Source: an uncultured Bacteroidota bacterium (lineage in GTDB: Bacteria > Bacteroidota > Bacteroidia > Chitinophagales > LD1). Taken from it: a stretch of DNA of 32,355 bases. The position numbers were made by a program, and so were the translations under genes. Shown one piece after another: positions 16,570 through 24,328 of the stretch. The notes beneath the pieces were generated by a model. That model ran no database searches and was not told the DNA's origin. It saw only the letters and a list, made by a program, of their open reading frames with translations. Position 1 is the first letter of the stretch. Every line of letters begins with the position of its first letter. Where the stretch lies: NCBI GenBank assembly GCA_903917755.1, contig CAIXBT010000321.1, positions 1 to 32,355 of the forward strand, in the 5' to 3' direction.

Positions 16570-17688
16570 ATGAAGTTCATAGTATCCACCACATCACTGC
16601 TCAAAAGTCTGCAAATGATCAGCGGCGTGATAAACACAAATTCTGTTTTACCGATCCTCGAGGATTTCCTTTTTGAGATCAAAGATGGCAAGCTGACAGG
16701 CTTTGCTACCGATCTGGAAACCTCTATGAGCACAGAGATACGTGTGGAGTCTAAGGAGACCGGCCGTATAGCCATTCCGGCACGCATACTGCTCGATACA
16801 CTCAAGACATTGCCTGAGCAGCCCCTGACTTTCAAGGTCGATATGAAGACATTCGGCGTGGAGATCACCTCTGAAACCGGTAAGTATAAACTGAGCGGCG
16901 AGAATCCTGATGATTTCCCTAAGATACCTCAGCCGGAGGGTGTGACAGAGATCAACCTTGCTGCTAACCTCCTGTCTAACTCGATAGCCCGCACGCTATT
17001 CGCGGTATCAAATGATGACCTGCGTCCGGCTATGACGGGTGTGCTGCTGAAGGTGGACAATGAGGGTACTACCTTCGTTTCTACAGATGCTCACAAACTA
17101 GTGAGACTGGTGAGGGCTGATATCAAGGCAGCTAAAGCATCTCAGTTCATCTTGCCCAAAAAAGCGCTCAGCCTGCTGAAAAGCGGATTGCCATCTTCTG
17201 AGACTTCGGTCAATGTATCTTACAACAAATCGAATGCATTCTTCTCGTTTGACAATACTCGTCTGATATGCCGCCTCATTGATGCCACATATCCGGATTA
17301 CAATGCAGTGATCCCGTCTAACAACCCGAATAAACTGACAGTAAACAGACTTGAGTTTCAGAATGCACTGCGCCGTATATCTATCTATTCGAATAAAACC
17401 ACTTATCAGGTCATACTTTCGATAGCAGGCAGCGAATTGAAAATATCTGCTCAGGATCTTGATTTCTCAAATGAAGCTAATGAGCGTCTGACCTGCAACT
17501 ATGAAGGAAATGACATGGACATCGCTTTCAATGCCCGTTTTCTGATCGAAATGCTGGGAGTGCTTGATTCTAGCGAGATCGAGATCGAACTGTCCACACC
17601 GACACGTGCTGGTGTGCTTCGTCCGGTAGAGAAAGCAGAGCATGAAGACCTGCTGATGCTGGTAATGCCTGTCATGATCAACGCATAA
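16570..17688 (+). CDS. dnaN: DNA polymerase III beta sliding clamp
   Basis: This ring-forming processivity factor of the replicative polymerase has the normal length of 372 residues. Landmarks include MKFIVSTTSLLKSLQMISGVI at the N-terminus, LEDFLFEIKDGKLTGFATDLE, LSGENPDDFPKIP, the middle-domain LRPAMTGVLL with FVSTDAHKLVR, and a C-terminal LLMLVMPVMINA in place of the more usual MPMR ending. The gene lies 132 bases after the DUF4340-type gene, has its own -7 box, and is followed by a clear intrinsic terminator. dnaA and recF are not adjacent, and I see no cluster of DnaA boxes, so this is not evidence for the origin. Confidence 0.97.
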   Translation: MKFIVSTTSLLKSLQMISGVINTNSVLPILEDFLFEIKDGKLTGFATDLETSMSTEIRVESKETGRIAIPARILLDTLKTLPEQPLTFKVDMKTFGVEITSETGKYKLSGENPDDFPKIPQPEGVTEINLAANLLSNSIARTLFAVSNDDLRPAMTGVLLKVDNEGTTFVSTDAHKLVRLVRADIKAAKASQFILPKKALSLLKSGLPSSETSVNVSYNKSNAFFSFDNTRLICRLIDATYPDYNAVIPSNNPNKLTVNRLEFQNALRRISIYSNKTTYQVILSIAGSELKISAQDLDFSNEANERLTCNYEGNDMDIAFNARFLIEMLGVLDSSEIEIELSTPTRAGVLRPVEKAEHEDLLMLVMPVMINA

Positions 17689-17714
17689 ACTTTTTAGTAG
17701 TCAATAACTTTGGT

Positions 17715-17745
17715 AGAGGTGCAATTATATTGTGCCTCTTTTTTT
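17715..17745 (+). terminator. intrinsic terminator of dnaN
   Basis: AGAGGTGCAA (17715-17724), loop TTATA, TTGTGCCTCT (17730-17739), then a run of T (to 17745). In RNA the stem has 10 pairs, two of them G-U, followed directly by a U-tract. It ends the gldF-to-dnaN cluster. Confidence 0.85.
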
Positions 17746-17781
17746 ATGATGACCTGAGCCCTATTCATTGCATCTTCTTTA

Positions 17782-17789
17782 TACTTTTG
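17782..17789 (+). promoter_or_regulatory. -7 box candidate for the TPR gene
   Basis: TACTTTTG is a perfect TAnnTTTG that ends 4 bases before the ATG at 17794. No well-spaced TTG is present. If functional, the mRNA would be leaderless or nearly so. Confidence 0.4.
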
Positions 17790-17793
17790 GGAT

Positions 17794-19215
17794 ATGAGAA
17801 ATGTATTTATTCTTTTATTGTTTTTGATAAGCGGTTCTGCATTTGCGCAGTCTGATGTTATCATTAATACGGTCACCCTCTGTATAGCCGAAGGCAGGTA
17901 TAATGATGCCGAAAAATACCTAGACTCGCTTCTGAAAGACAATCCAAACAGTATCGATGCGATGATGATGAAAGGCAATGTGCTGCTGAATTATGCTCTG
18001 ATGCAGACACCTGCACAGAATACTATCACTCTCGATGATGAATCTATTTATTCGCCTGATCTGGCATCACTGAAGACCCCTGTAGTAGTCATCCCCGGAG
18101 CGCTGGTACCTAAAATAGAAAAGCTATGGAAGCACTGTATAGAACTTGATTCGGGAAGATTGGATATTCGGGAAGGATTGTGTACACTCTATGGTATGGC
18201 AAACCGCAGAAAAGAGTTGATCGACTATCTGCCAGTAATAGCAAAGGCCGGTAAAGAAAAAGGTTCGGGATTCGTCTATGCACTCGTGCAATATGCCCAA
18301 CTCCTGTCAGAGCGCGGAGATAAAGAAGGAGCCTATGAAGCCTATAAGAAAATAGCCGCTCTCTATCCCCATACGAGCAGCGTGTGGTGTCTGCTTGCTT
18401 CGGCATATCGTAGCAATGGAGATCTTGTTAATGCAAAAATATATGCAGACAAGGCTTTTGTGATAGCCGCTGCTTCATCGGCAGATATGGCAGCATGCGG
18501 CGATGCACTGGATATATATAGCGTGCTGGGAGATTATGCTACTGCATTGGTAAATATGAATATCGCTGGCAGGGATACTACATTTCATGGCTATACATTT
18601 TACAGAGGGATATATAAATATGCGCATCACGATAGTACATGGAAGGCTAAGATGGTCGAGTTTGTGAGAGAATATTCAGCAACGCCGGATAGCGATGTAT
18701 TGTATAATGCGGCTACTTTCATGATCGCACCCTGGTTCAAAGATGACTACAATGACTTTAAGCGATTACTTACTTATTCTAATAGCGATTTTTACAGCGG
18801 TTTGATACTGGAAAAGGCTATCAGCGAACATAAAGATAGTATCATGCCCTATCTGATGGAGGCCCAATTGTTGGTCAATGGACATAATTACACTAAGGCA
18901 AACAAACTCTATGCGACTGTAGAAAAAATGACGATGAATGCTGATCTGAGAAATGAATACCTACTTCAGTATGCATTCTCTCTGTATTGTGCCGGAGAAT
19001 ATGGCAAAGCACAATCTAAGTGGGGTGAGCTGAGCAATGAGCAGGATCCCATTTTTGTGGCTATGTCAAATTATTTTCTTGGCAACTGCGCATTAAGAAT
19101 GGGCCGCAAAGATACAGCACGGAAATATTTTCAAACGGTGATAGAAAGCAAAGATCAGACTAAATATGCCTATCTGTCTAAACTTCAGCTAGAGAAATTG
19201 AGTGGGAAAAAGTAG
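17794..19215 (+). CDS. secreted tetratricopeptide-repeat protein
   Basis: A signal peptide (MRNVFILLLFLISGSAFAQ, cleavage near residue 19) precedes a helical protein with TPR-like pairs. Recognisable repeats include AEGRYNDAEKYLDSLLKDNP (about 30-49), ERGDKEGAYEAYKKIAALYP, SNGDLVNAKIYADKAFVIA, and C-terminal CAGEYGKAQSKWGELS and MGRKDTARKYFQTVIESK. It is likely periplasmic and a scaffold for protein interactions; the partner is unknown. It follows the dnaN terminator and ends directly against the convergent DUF502 gene with no base between the stops. Confidence 0.8.
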   Translation: MRNVFILLLFLISGSAFAQSDVIINTVTLCIAEGRYNDAEKYLDSLLKDNPNSIDAMMMKGNVLLNYALMQTPAQNTITLDDESIYSPDLASLKTPVVVIPGALVPKIEKLWKHCIELDSGRLDIREGLCTLYGMANRRKELIDYLPVIAKAGKEKGSGFVYALVQYAQLLSERGDKEGAYEAYKKIAALYPHTSSVWCLLASAYRSNGDLVNAKIYADKAFVIAAASSADMAACGDALDIYSVLGDYATALVNMNIAGRDTTFHGYTFYRGIYKYAHHDSTWKAKMVEFVREYSATPDSDVLYNAATFMIAPWFKDDYNDFKRLLTYSNSDFYSGLILEKAISEHKDSIMPYLMEAQLLVNGHNYTKANKLYATVEKMTMNADLRNEYLLQYAFSLYCAGEYGKAQSKWGELSNEQDPIFVAMSNYFLGNCALRMGRKDTARKYFQTVIESKDQTKYAYLSKLQLEKLSGKK

Positions 19216-19842
19216 CTAGGGTTTTACATCACTTTTGTCTTCTACTTCCATCACGCCACCGGAGAGGATGTACTTGATGGTATCTGCAGACATCGAAGCG
19301 GGCAGTAGAGTGATTTGGTCCTTATTGACTAAGTAGAGCTGACCTGCGAAAGTATATGACAGAGGGAGGTAAACGGCTACTTTGTCCTTAATGTCAAATT
19401 CGCTGAGATCCTCATCAGTTATAAATCCGAGGCGAAAGATGCCGGCACCTTTGCCCATTTCTACGATGACTGGTTTTTTAAACTTCTTTTTATTGCTGAT
19501 GAACGCCCCGAAGAAATCTTTGAATGATGCATATATGTCCTTTACCAAAGGAGTATGCTCCAGAAGGCTCTCAATGATATTGAGGATCGGTTTGATAAGC
19601 ACCGTAGACCCAATGAATCCTAACATAGTGACAAACCCTGCAAAGACCAATATGCCGAGGCCGGGAAAACTGAAATGAAAGTATTGTTCGAAGGTCGGCT
19701 TGGTGCCGCTATCAAACAAGTCAAATATCTTGTAGATGACATAGACTGTGAATGAGGCCGGAGCTATCAGAAGCAGACCTTGAAAAAAGTAACTGACGAG
19801 ACGTTTCCCAAAAGATTTGAATTTTTCGGAGAATTGCGACAT
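19216..19842 (-). CDS. DUF502 family inner-membrane protein
   Basis: This 208-residue protein has two transmembrane helices (about 20-38 and 52-78) with conserved DUF502 features: LLLIAPASFTVYVIYKIFDL, FPGLGILVFAGFVTMLGFIG, then HTPLVKDIYASFKDFFGAF and a soluble C-terminal region with MGKGAGIFRLGFITDED and AVYLPLSYTFAGQLYLV. No biochemical function is established to my knowledge. It has the best-spaced promoter in the window (TTTG-N18-TAATTTTG), separate from the upstream glycosyltransferase gene, so it is probably transcribed on its own. Confidence 0.85.
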   Translation of the reverse strand: MSQFSEKFKSFGKRLVSYFFQGLLLIAPASFTVYVIYKIFDLFDSGTKPTFEQYFHFSFPGLGILVFAGFVTMLGFIGSTVLIKPILNIIESLLEHTPLVKDIYASFKDFFGAFISNKKKFKKPVIVEMGKGAGIFRLGFITDEDLSEFDIKDKVAVYLPLSYTFAGQLYLVNKDQITLLPASMSADTIKYILSGGVMEVEDKSDVKP

Positions 19843-19859
19843 GTTTAATTTTGTGCCTG

Positions 19860-19889
19860 CAAAATTACTCTTATTTAACGTCCTGCAAA
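19860..19889 (-). promoter_or_regulatory. Bacteroidota-type promoter for the DUF502 gene
   Basis: On the minus strand TTTG (19889-19886), 18 bases and TAATTTTG (19867-19860) fit the consensus exactly. The -7 box ends 17 bases before the ATG. The upstream element lies inside another TAnnTTTG (TACTTTTG, 19893-19886), itself 17 bases after a TTG, so tandem starts are possible. Confidence 0.6.
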
Positions 19890-19934
19890 AGTAAGTGGCA
19901 ACTATTCAATCAATGTCGTCCACACATGCGGGAA

Positions 19935-21662
19935 CTAGAGGTCTGCTTCTACCAGATAAACTTTTTCGCATACCGAATCTCTGGTGAGTGGGTCTAAAAA
20001 TTTGGGGGTCAGTTTTGCTACCTGAAAGTGATAACGTTGTTGGATGATCCTATACCGGATATGCTCTTTGTCCATTTGATCTATGCCAAAAGAACTCGTA
20101 AAAACGATCAGGTGTTTTTTCTGTTTCAGCAGCTCAGAAAATTTATCCTTATCCCAAATTATAACCGGTACCTGTTGTGCATAGAAAATATCTGCTGAGC
20201 CTGGTCCATAGTGATAGGTGACGAATTCATTCGCAGGTGATCGGTGCATTTTGACATACCTGCCGAAGTCATCTCCCGGCTGGTACTTTAATATGGCAGG
20301 AAAATAAAAAGCGCCGATCAGGAGATTAAACACGATCATGATACCAGCAGAGAGGAGAAACAAATTGCGATAAACAATATCAAAGAAAATATGAGTCTCA
20401 GGAGAAGGTCCCTTATTGCCGTTAAAGATCTTATTGGTGCTGTGAGTCAGATATAGCAATGTATTTCGAATATTTCGAACAGGGCCATTAGTATATGCCA
20501 CGATGATGAATATGCTGAGATATAAAATAATAAGGAGAGAAAGAGAAAGCATATCGGCACCTTTGAAACAATATTGGAGTATGCAGGATAGAATGATCAA
20601 TGCCGATAACATGAGTAGCTGGATAACAGACAGAACCTTTCTGACCATAGCTTGTCGCTCTAATCGAGTGAAATAGTCAGCCGCTATCACAGCTCCGAGA
20701 GGATACGCCACAAAAATATAATGCGGCAGCTGATATCTGGAAAGCATGAGCGCAATTAGTATCAGTGTGAAACCGCTAATGGATATGATCTCTTTGGGCA
20801 CAAATTTTCTTCTGATGAGCCCTGCAAGCATATCGATCCATCCCGCAAAAAGAAAAAGTGACCAGGGTAGAAATGCCCAGATAGTAGTGTGTAAAAGGAA
20901 AAAAGCATCGGGGTTATTATTCCATTCACTCGCCCCGGTGATCCGTCCGAAGCTTTGTGTCCAGAAATAGAATTTCAATCCTTTCCAGCCCCATTGCTCA
21001 TATAGCCCGACGCACATGGGAGTTAGCATCGCTGAAATAATAATAAGGCCAACCAAAATACGGAGATCAATCAGCCAGCGCCATTTTTTCGCAAGAATGA
21101 TATGCGGCAATATTGATGCGCTGACAGCTATCAGACCTATGGGGCCTTTGGCCAGCAATGCGAGTCCGATCCCAATACTTCCACCCAGAATATGTATGGT
21201 TTCATTGCTTTCAAAAAATTCTGCCCATTGCCAGATAGAAAATATAACTGCACCCATCAGAATCGTATCTGTACGAACATCATTGGTGATGAGAAATAAG
21301 GCTTCTGTGGTGGCGAGCATCAGAGCAGCCATCAGAGCAGTCTGCTTTGAATAGAATATATTTGCAAAGCGGTAAGTAGAATAAATGGCCAGCAAGGCAA
21401 ACAGCAGAGAAGGTAGTTTATAACTCACATTGCCGATGCCTAGCAGATAAAAACTGAGTGAGTTTAGCCAAAATAGCAGCGGTGGTTTGTCGAGATAGTC
21501 GGTGCCAAGTGAATGGATCTTCAGAAAGCTTTTTGTAGTAAGCATTTCCCAGCTCATTTCGGCATATTGGGCGGCATCTATGGCCATTACATCCACAAAA
21601 AGATTAACAACATAAATGAGCAGGACAGGTAGAAAAAGAAAGTAAAAATATTTTTTTTGCAC
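19935..21662 (-). CDS. GT39/ArnT-like membrane glycosyltransferase
   Basis: This 575-residue polytopic protein has about a dozen hydrophobic segments and a soluble C-terminal part. It shows the pattern of the PMT/ArnT-like (GT-C fold) family: an acidic pair in the first extracytoplasmic loop (AIDAAQYAEMSWEM), then YLDKPPLLFWLNSLSFYLLG and NDVRTDTILMGAV. GT-C enzymes use polyprenyl-phosphate sugars to modify lipid A, proteins or other glycans. The lineage-specific acceptor cannot be read from the sequence. Its start faces the PagL-like gene across 120 bases, which suggests an envelope-lipid role but does not prove it. Confidence 0.85.
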   Translation of the reverse strand: MQKKYFYFLFLPVLLIYVVNLFVDVMAIDAAQYAEMSWEMLTTKSFLKIHSLGTDYLDKPPLLFWLNSLSFYLLGIGNVSYKLPSLLFALLAIYSTYRFANIFYSKQTALMAALMLATTEALFLITNDVRTDTILMGAVIFSIWQWAEFFESNETIHILGGSIGIGLALLAKGPIGLIAVSASILPHIILAKKWRWLIDLRILVGLIIISAMLTPMCVGLYEQWGWKGLKFYFWTQSFGRITGASEWNNNPDAFFLLHTTIWAFLPWSLFLFAGWIDMLAGLIRRKFVPKEIISISGFTLILIALMLSRYQLPHYIFVAYPLGAVIAADYFTRLERQAMVRKVLSVIQLLMLSALIILSCILQYCFKGADMLSLSLLIILYLSIFIIVAYTNGPVRNIRNTLLYLTHSTNKIFNGNKGPSPETHIFFDIVYRNLFLLSAGIMIVFNLLIGAFYFPAILKYQPGDDFGRYVKMHRSPANEFVTYHYGPGSADIFYAQQVPVIIWDKDKFSELLKQKKHLIVFTSSFGIDQMDKEHIRYRIIQQRYHFQVAKLTPKFLDPLTRDSVCEKVYLVEADL

Positions 21663-21746
21663 TCGTTATTTTTTCAAATAGTGACCTACATGATAGTTTT
21701 TATGTCCAATGCTAAAATATAGATTTTTGTTCCACCATTTATACTG

Positions 21747-21777
21747 TTGTCATTCTTGACTTGTTTTAGTAGGTTTG
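21747..21777 (+). promoter_or_regulatory. Bacteroidota-type promoter for the PagL-like gene
   Basis: TTG (21747-21749), 20 bases and TAGGTTTG (21770-21777) match the consensus. The -7 box ends 5 bases before the ATG at 21783, implying an extremely short leader. The presence of this promoter also argues against the TTG start at 21747 in the ORF track. Confidence 0.55.
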
Positions 21778-21782
21778 ATATA

Positions 21783-22949
21783 ATGCTGAAAAAAATCCGT
21801 CCATGCTGTTTTCTGTTCTTTATACCACTATTGATGGGCATTTTTTCGCCTTTGCAATGCAGCGCTGAAAAAGACGGAAAATTCAAAACCGGCAAATGGG
21901 GCATAGAAGCAAACTATGTGACGGGGCAGTTTCTCAAGCATGGTGTAGCTATATTGCCCAGTCAGCCTGCGCAGGGTTTTGAGGTAAATTATTTAAGAAA
22001 GACACTTGGAGAAAAGCTTTGGCACAAGGGGATGAATTTTCCCGAGATAGGTGCCAGTTTTACCTTCTTTTATTTCGGAGACAATCAGGTATTCGGCAAT
22101 GCGATAGCGCTGATGGGGTATGGCAAGTTTTTTATGGTCAGGTCAAAGTTAGCGGACCTATATATGCGCATAGGCGGTGGCTACGCCCTGGTCACCAGGG
22201 TATATAACTCTGTGTCTAACCCCAATGACCAGCTCATCAGTACTATGCCAAATCTGGCGATCCAACTCAAGTTGGGTCTGGACTGGAAGATAAACCAGTA
22301 TGTGCAAATCAATACCGCTATCGGGTTTAATCATTTTTCCAATTCGGGAATGCAGCTACCTAACTTCGGCATGAATTTGCCAACGGGGACGATCGGCATC
22401 AGGGTGTTTCCCCAACCCAAGGAGCTAAGCTATAACTGTGATCACAACAAGGATTTTAAGAAGAACGAGCTGATGTGGAAATACTCAATAGGCATCCAGC
22501 AGCTCCATAGTTTTGGATATGGCTTTCCGACCCCATCTACCCGCAAATATCCAGTACCCGGCGGCCTGATAGCCTATGCCCGGTATATCAATTACGGGAT
22601 CAAATTTTACGGAGGTCTTTCATTTGAGTACTTCCCGTCTATCCGGGACTATCTGATCATGAATCCTGATGTCCACACCAGATATAGCCCTACCTTTGAG
22701 GCATCTATCCCGAGCGCACTGGTGGGAAGCGAATTAAAACTGGGACGACTGAGTATGTTCTACTCTGTGGGTGCCTATCTCTGGAAAAGCACAGCCACCA
22801 TTACGCCTGTTTATTTCAAGCTAGGTATGAATCTGTATCTGGCTGAAATAAATAAACGGCCGGGCACTACTTTTTTCTTTGGCAATAATGTAAAGGCGCA
22901 TACGAATGTGGCTCAATACAATGAATTTAGTATAGGAGGAACACTCTGA
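21783..22949 (+). CDS. acyloxyacyl hydrolase / PagL-like lipid A 3-O-deacylase
   Basis: From the ATG at 21783 a signal peptide (MLKKIRPCCFLFFIPLLMGI, ending near LQCSA) precedes a predicted outer-membrane beta-barrel. The segment AIGFNHFSNSGMQLPN carries the His-x-Ser pair (about His184/Ser186) with the following Asn that marks the PagL catalytic site. PagL removes the 3-position acyl chain of lipid A at the outer membrane. At 388 residues it is far longer than the classical ~170-residue PagL; the extra C-terminal half also has alternating beta character, as seen in other Bacteroidota members. Catalysis on native lipid A is inferred from the family. Confidence 0.82.
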   Translation: MLKKIRPCCFLFFIPLLMGIFSPLQCSAEKDGKFKTGKWGIEANYVTGQFLKHGVAILPSQPAQGFEVNYLRKTLGEKLWHKGMNFPEIGASFTFFYFGDNQVFGNAIALMGYGKFFMVRSKLADLYMRIGGGYALVTRVYNSVSNPNDQLISTMPNLAIQLKLGLDWKINQYVQINTAIGFNHFSNSGMQLPNFGMNLPTGTIGIRVFPQPKELSYNCDHNKDFKKNELMWKYSIGIQQLHSFGYGFPTPSTRKYPVPGGLIAYARYINYGIKFYGGLSFEYFPSIRDYLIMNPDVHTRYSPTFEASIPSALVGSELKLGRLSMFYSVGAYLWKSTATITPVYFKLGMNLYLAEINKRPGTTFFFGNNVKAHTNVAQYNEFSIGGTL

Positions 22950-22951
22950 TC

Positions 22952-23431
22952 TCAGATGATCTTTTTGTAGTCTTTCAGTTTGTGTTTTTTGACTATGGTG
23001 CAGATGTCTTTATTTGTTTTGAAATCACTACGGGCACCCAGGTCATACATCTCAGTGAAAGGGTTTTTATCAATGATTAGTTTATACAGTTCATCAGGGG
23101 ATGGTGACTGACCCATTTTTGAATATTCTTCATAAGTTATTTTAATGAAGCAGGAATTAGGTCCGATGCCTCTGTTGTCAAGCCAATAGCCATGATGAAG
23201 TTCAGTAGGGAGGGCCAGTTTGCCCTCATAAAAAACATCCTGAGGTGCCGGGTAGGATACGATCCGGGATTTATCATCAGAGAGCGTCACTGGCACATAT
23301 TTAGAATAATCGGTTTTCATTTTATAAACTATAGCATGCGGTCCGGGTCTCCCTACCATAATAGTTTGAGGTTTCATACTGCAGCTGATGAGGACGATCA
23401 ATATCAGACCAAAGAGGATTGAATTTTTCAT
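22952..23431 (-). CDS. conserved lipoprotein of unknown function
   Basis: The N-terminus MKNSILFGLILIVLISCSMK has a lipobox (LISC, Cys17) for lipid attachment. The mature part, about 140 residues, contains KYVPVTLSDDKSRIVSYPAP, GYWLDNRGIGPNSCFIKITY and DKNPFTEMYDLG, a pattern I have seen in conserved hypothetical proteins of Bacteroidota but to which I can attach no function. It ends 2 bases from the PagL-like stop on the other strand. It lies 62 bases after the transglutaminase-like gene and may be the last gene of a recQ-led transcript. Confidence 0.72.
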   Translation of the reverse strand: MKNSILFGLILIVLISCSMKPQTIMVGRPGPHAIVYKMKTDYSKYVPVTLSDDKSRIVSYPAPQDVFYEGKLALPTELHHGYWLDNRGIGPNSCFIKITYEEYSKMGQSPSPDELYKLIIDKNPFTEMYDLGARSDFKTNKDICTIVKKHKLKDYKKII

Positions 23432-23493
23432 GTGAATCTGTTTTTAGATGGAGGCTAATTTAGCCTTAAAAGCGAAAGCAAAAAATTCCCTTA

Positions 23494-24318
23494 TCAATAG
23501 TCATCAGAGTTGGAACCGAAATAAGTCAGGATCTGATGCTGGATATAGGCAGCTCGTTGAGAACTGATCGAAAGGGCTGATAGCTTTTTTTGAATGGCCC
23601 TATCACTACCCTGTTGATTGTACCATGTGATATATTTGTTGCCTATTTCGGGTGGCGGCTTCTTGCTGATAGGGAGGAGCTCAAAACGATTGAAAGTATT
23701 GTCAATAAATAAAAAATAACCCGGTAGTTCAGCTAGCTCGACTTCGGTCCATACATGGTCAGCTTTGATACCGATGGTTGACTTGATACCTATTACCCCC
23801 AGCCAGGCTTTATAGGCCATTTCGCGTTCGCTGCACCAACCAAAACTATAGAAGGCACTGATATGCTCATAGCTATATGAGGGCTCATCTGACATAAAGT
23901 CTCCCCAAAATATTAAAGGCGTCCTATCTAGTGTGGCCATGCTCGCTCCCTGCGAACCGGGAGCTGCCGGCAGCTGCGAAAGTGTTTTTCCTTTTTTTAG
24001 ATTGACAATATTCAGGCGTGGATTGTGATTGGTATAATTCCAAAAGTAAGGTATGCCAAATCCGCCCGAAGTGTCTCCGTCTACTGAGTAGTAGCAGGTC
24101 AGTAGCATGTGCATATAGGCCAGTTTGGCTACGGTCATGTCAAGCGTATCATTACCGGTTATCTTGTATCCCGAATTTTGGATCTCTTGCTTCAGGAGGA
24201 CACTTTCCTGTATTTCGCGTTTCTGAAAAACGGAATCTACAAACTGGAAAAACCTAGTTTGTCCAAAGGCCTGACCGGTCCAGATCATCAAAGCCGCGAG
24301 AAAAATTCTGCTTGTCAT
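23494..24318 (-). CDS. secreted transglutaminase-like (papain-fold) protein
   Basis: A signal peptide (MTSRIFLAALMIWTGQAFGQ) leads into a 255-residue mature protein. A Cys-His-Asp series with transglutaminase-core spacing is visible: FGWCSEREMAY (Cys162), IKADHVWTEVEL (His188) and FLFIDNTFN (Asp206). Such domains in bacteria act as peptidases, amidases or crosslinking enzymes in the envelope; the substrate is unknown. The sequence is divergent, so the assignment rests on the triad and its local context and not on a full domain match. It starts 10 bases after the recQ stop and is therefore probably cotranscribed with it. Confidence 0.65.
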   Translation of the reverse strand: MTSRIFLAALMIWTGQAFGQTRFFQFVDSVFQKREIQESVLLKQEIQNSGYKITGNDTLDMTVAKLAYMHMLLTCYYSVDGDTSGGFGIPYFWNYTNHNPRLNIVNLKKGKTLSQLPAAPGSQGASMATLDRTPLIFWGDFMSDEPSYSYEHISAFYSFGWCSEREMAYKAWLGVIGIKSTIGIKADHVWTEVELAELPGYFLFIDNTFNRFELLPISKKPPPEIGNKYITWYNQQGSDRAIQKKLSALSISSQRAAYIQHQILTYFGSNSDDY

Positions 24319-24328
24319 TATTACATTA

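Noticed and set aside
17694-17978. 94-aa minus-strand ORF after dnaN
   Set aside because: It spans the dnaN terminator and the 5' end of the TPR gene including its signal peptide; it is a shadow frame.
21747-21782. TTG start of the PagL-like ORF as given in the track
   Set aside because: The TTG belongs to the promoter, and the ATG at 21783 gives a proper signal peptide.
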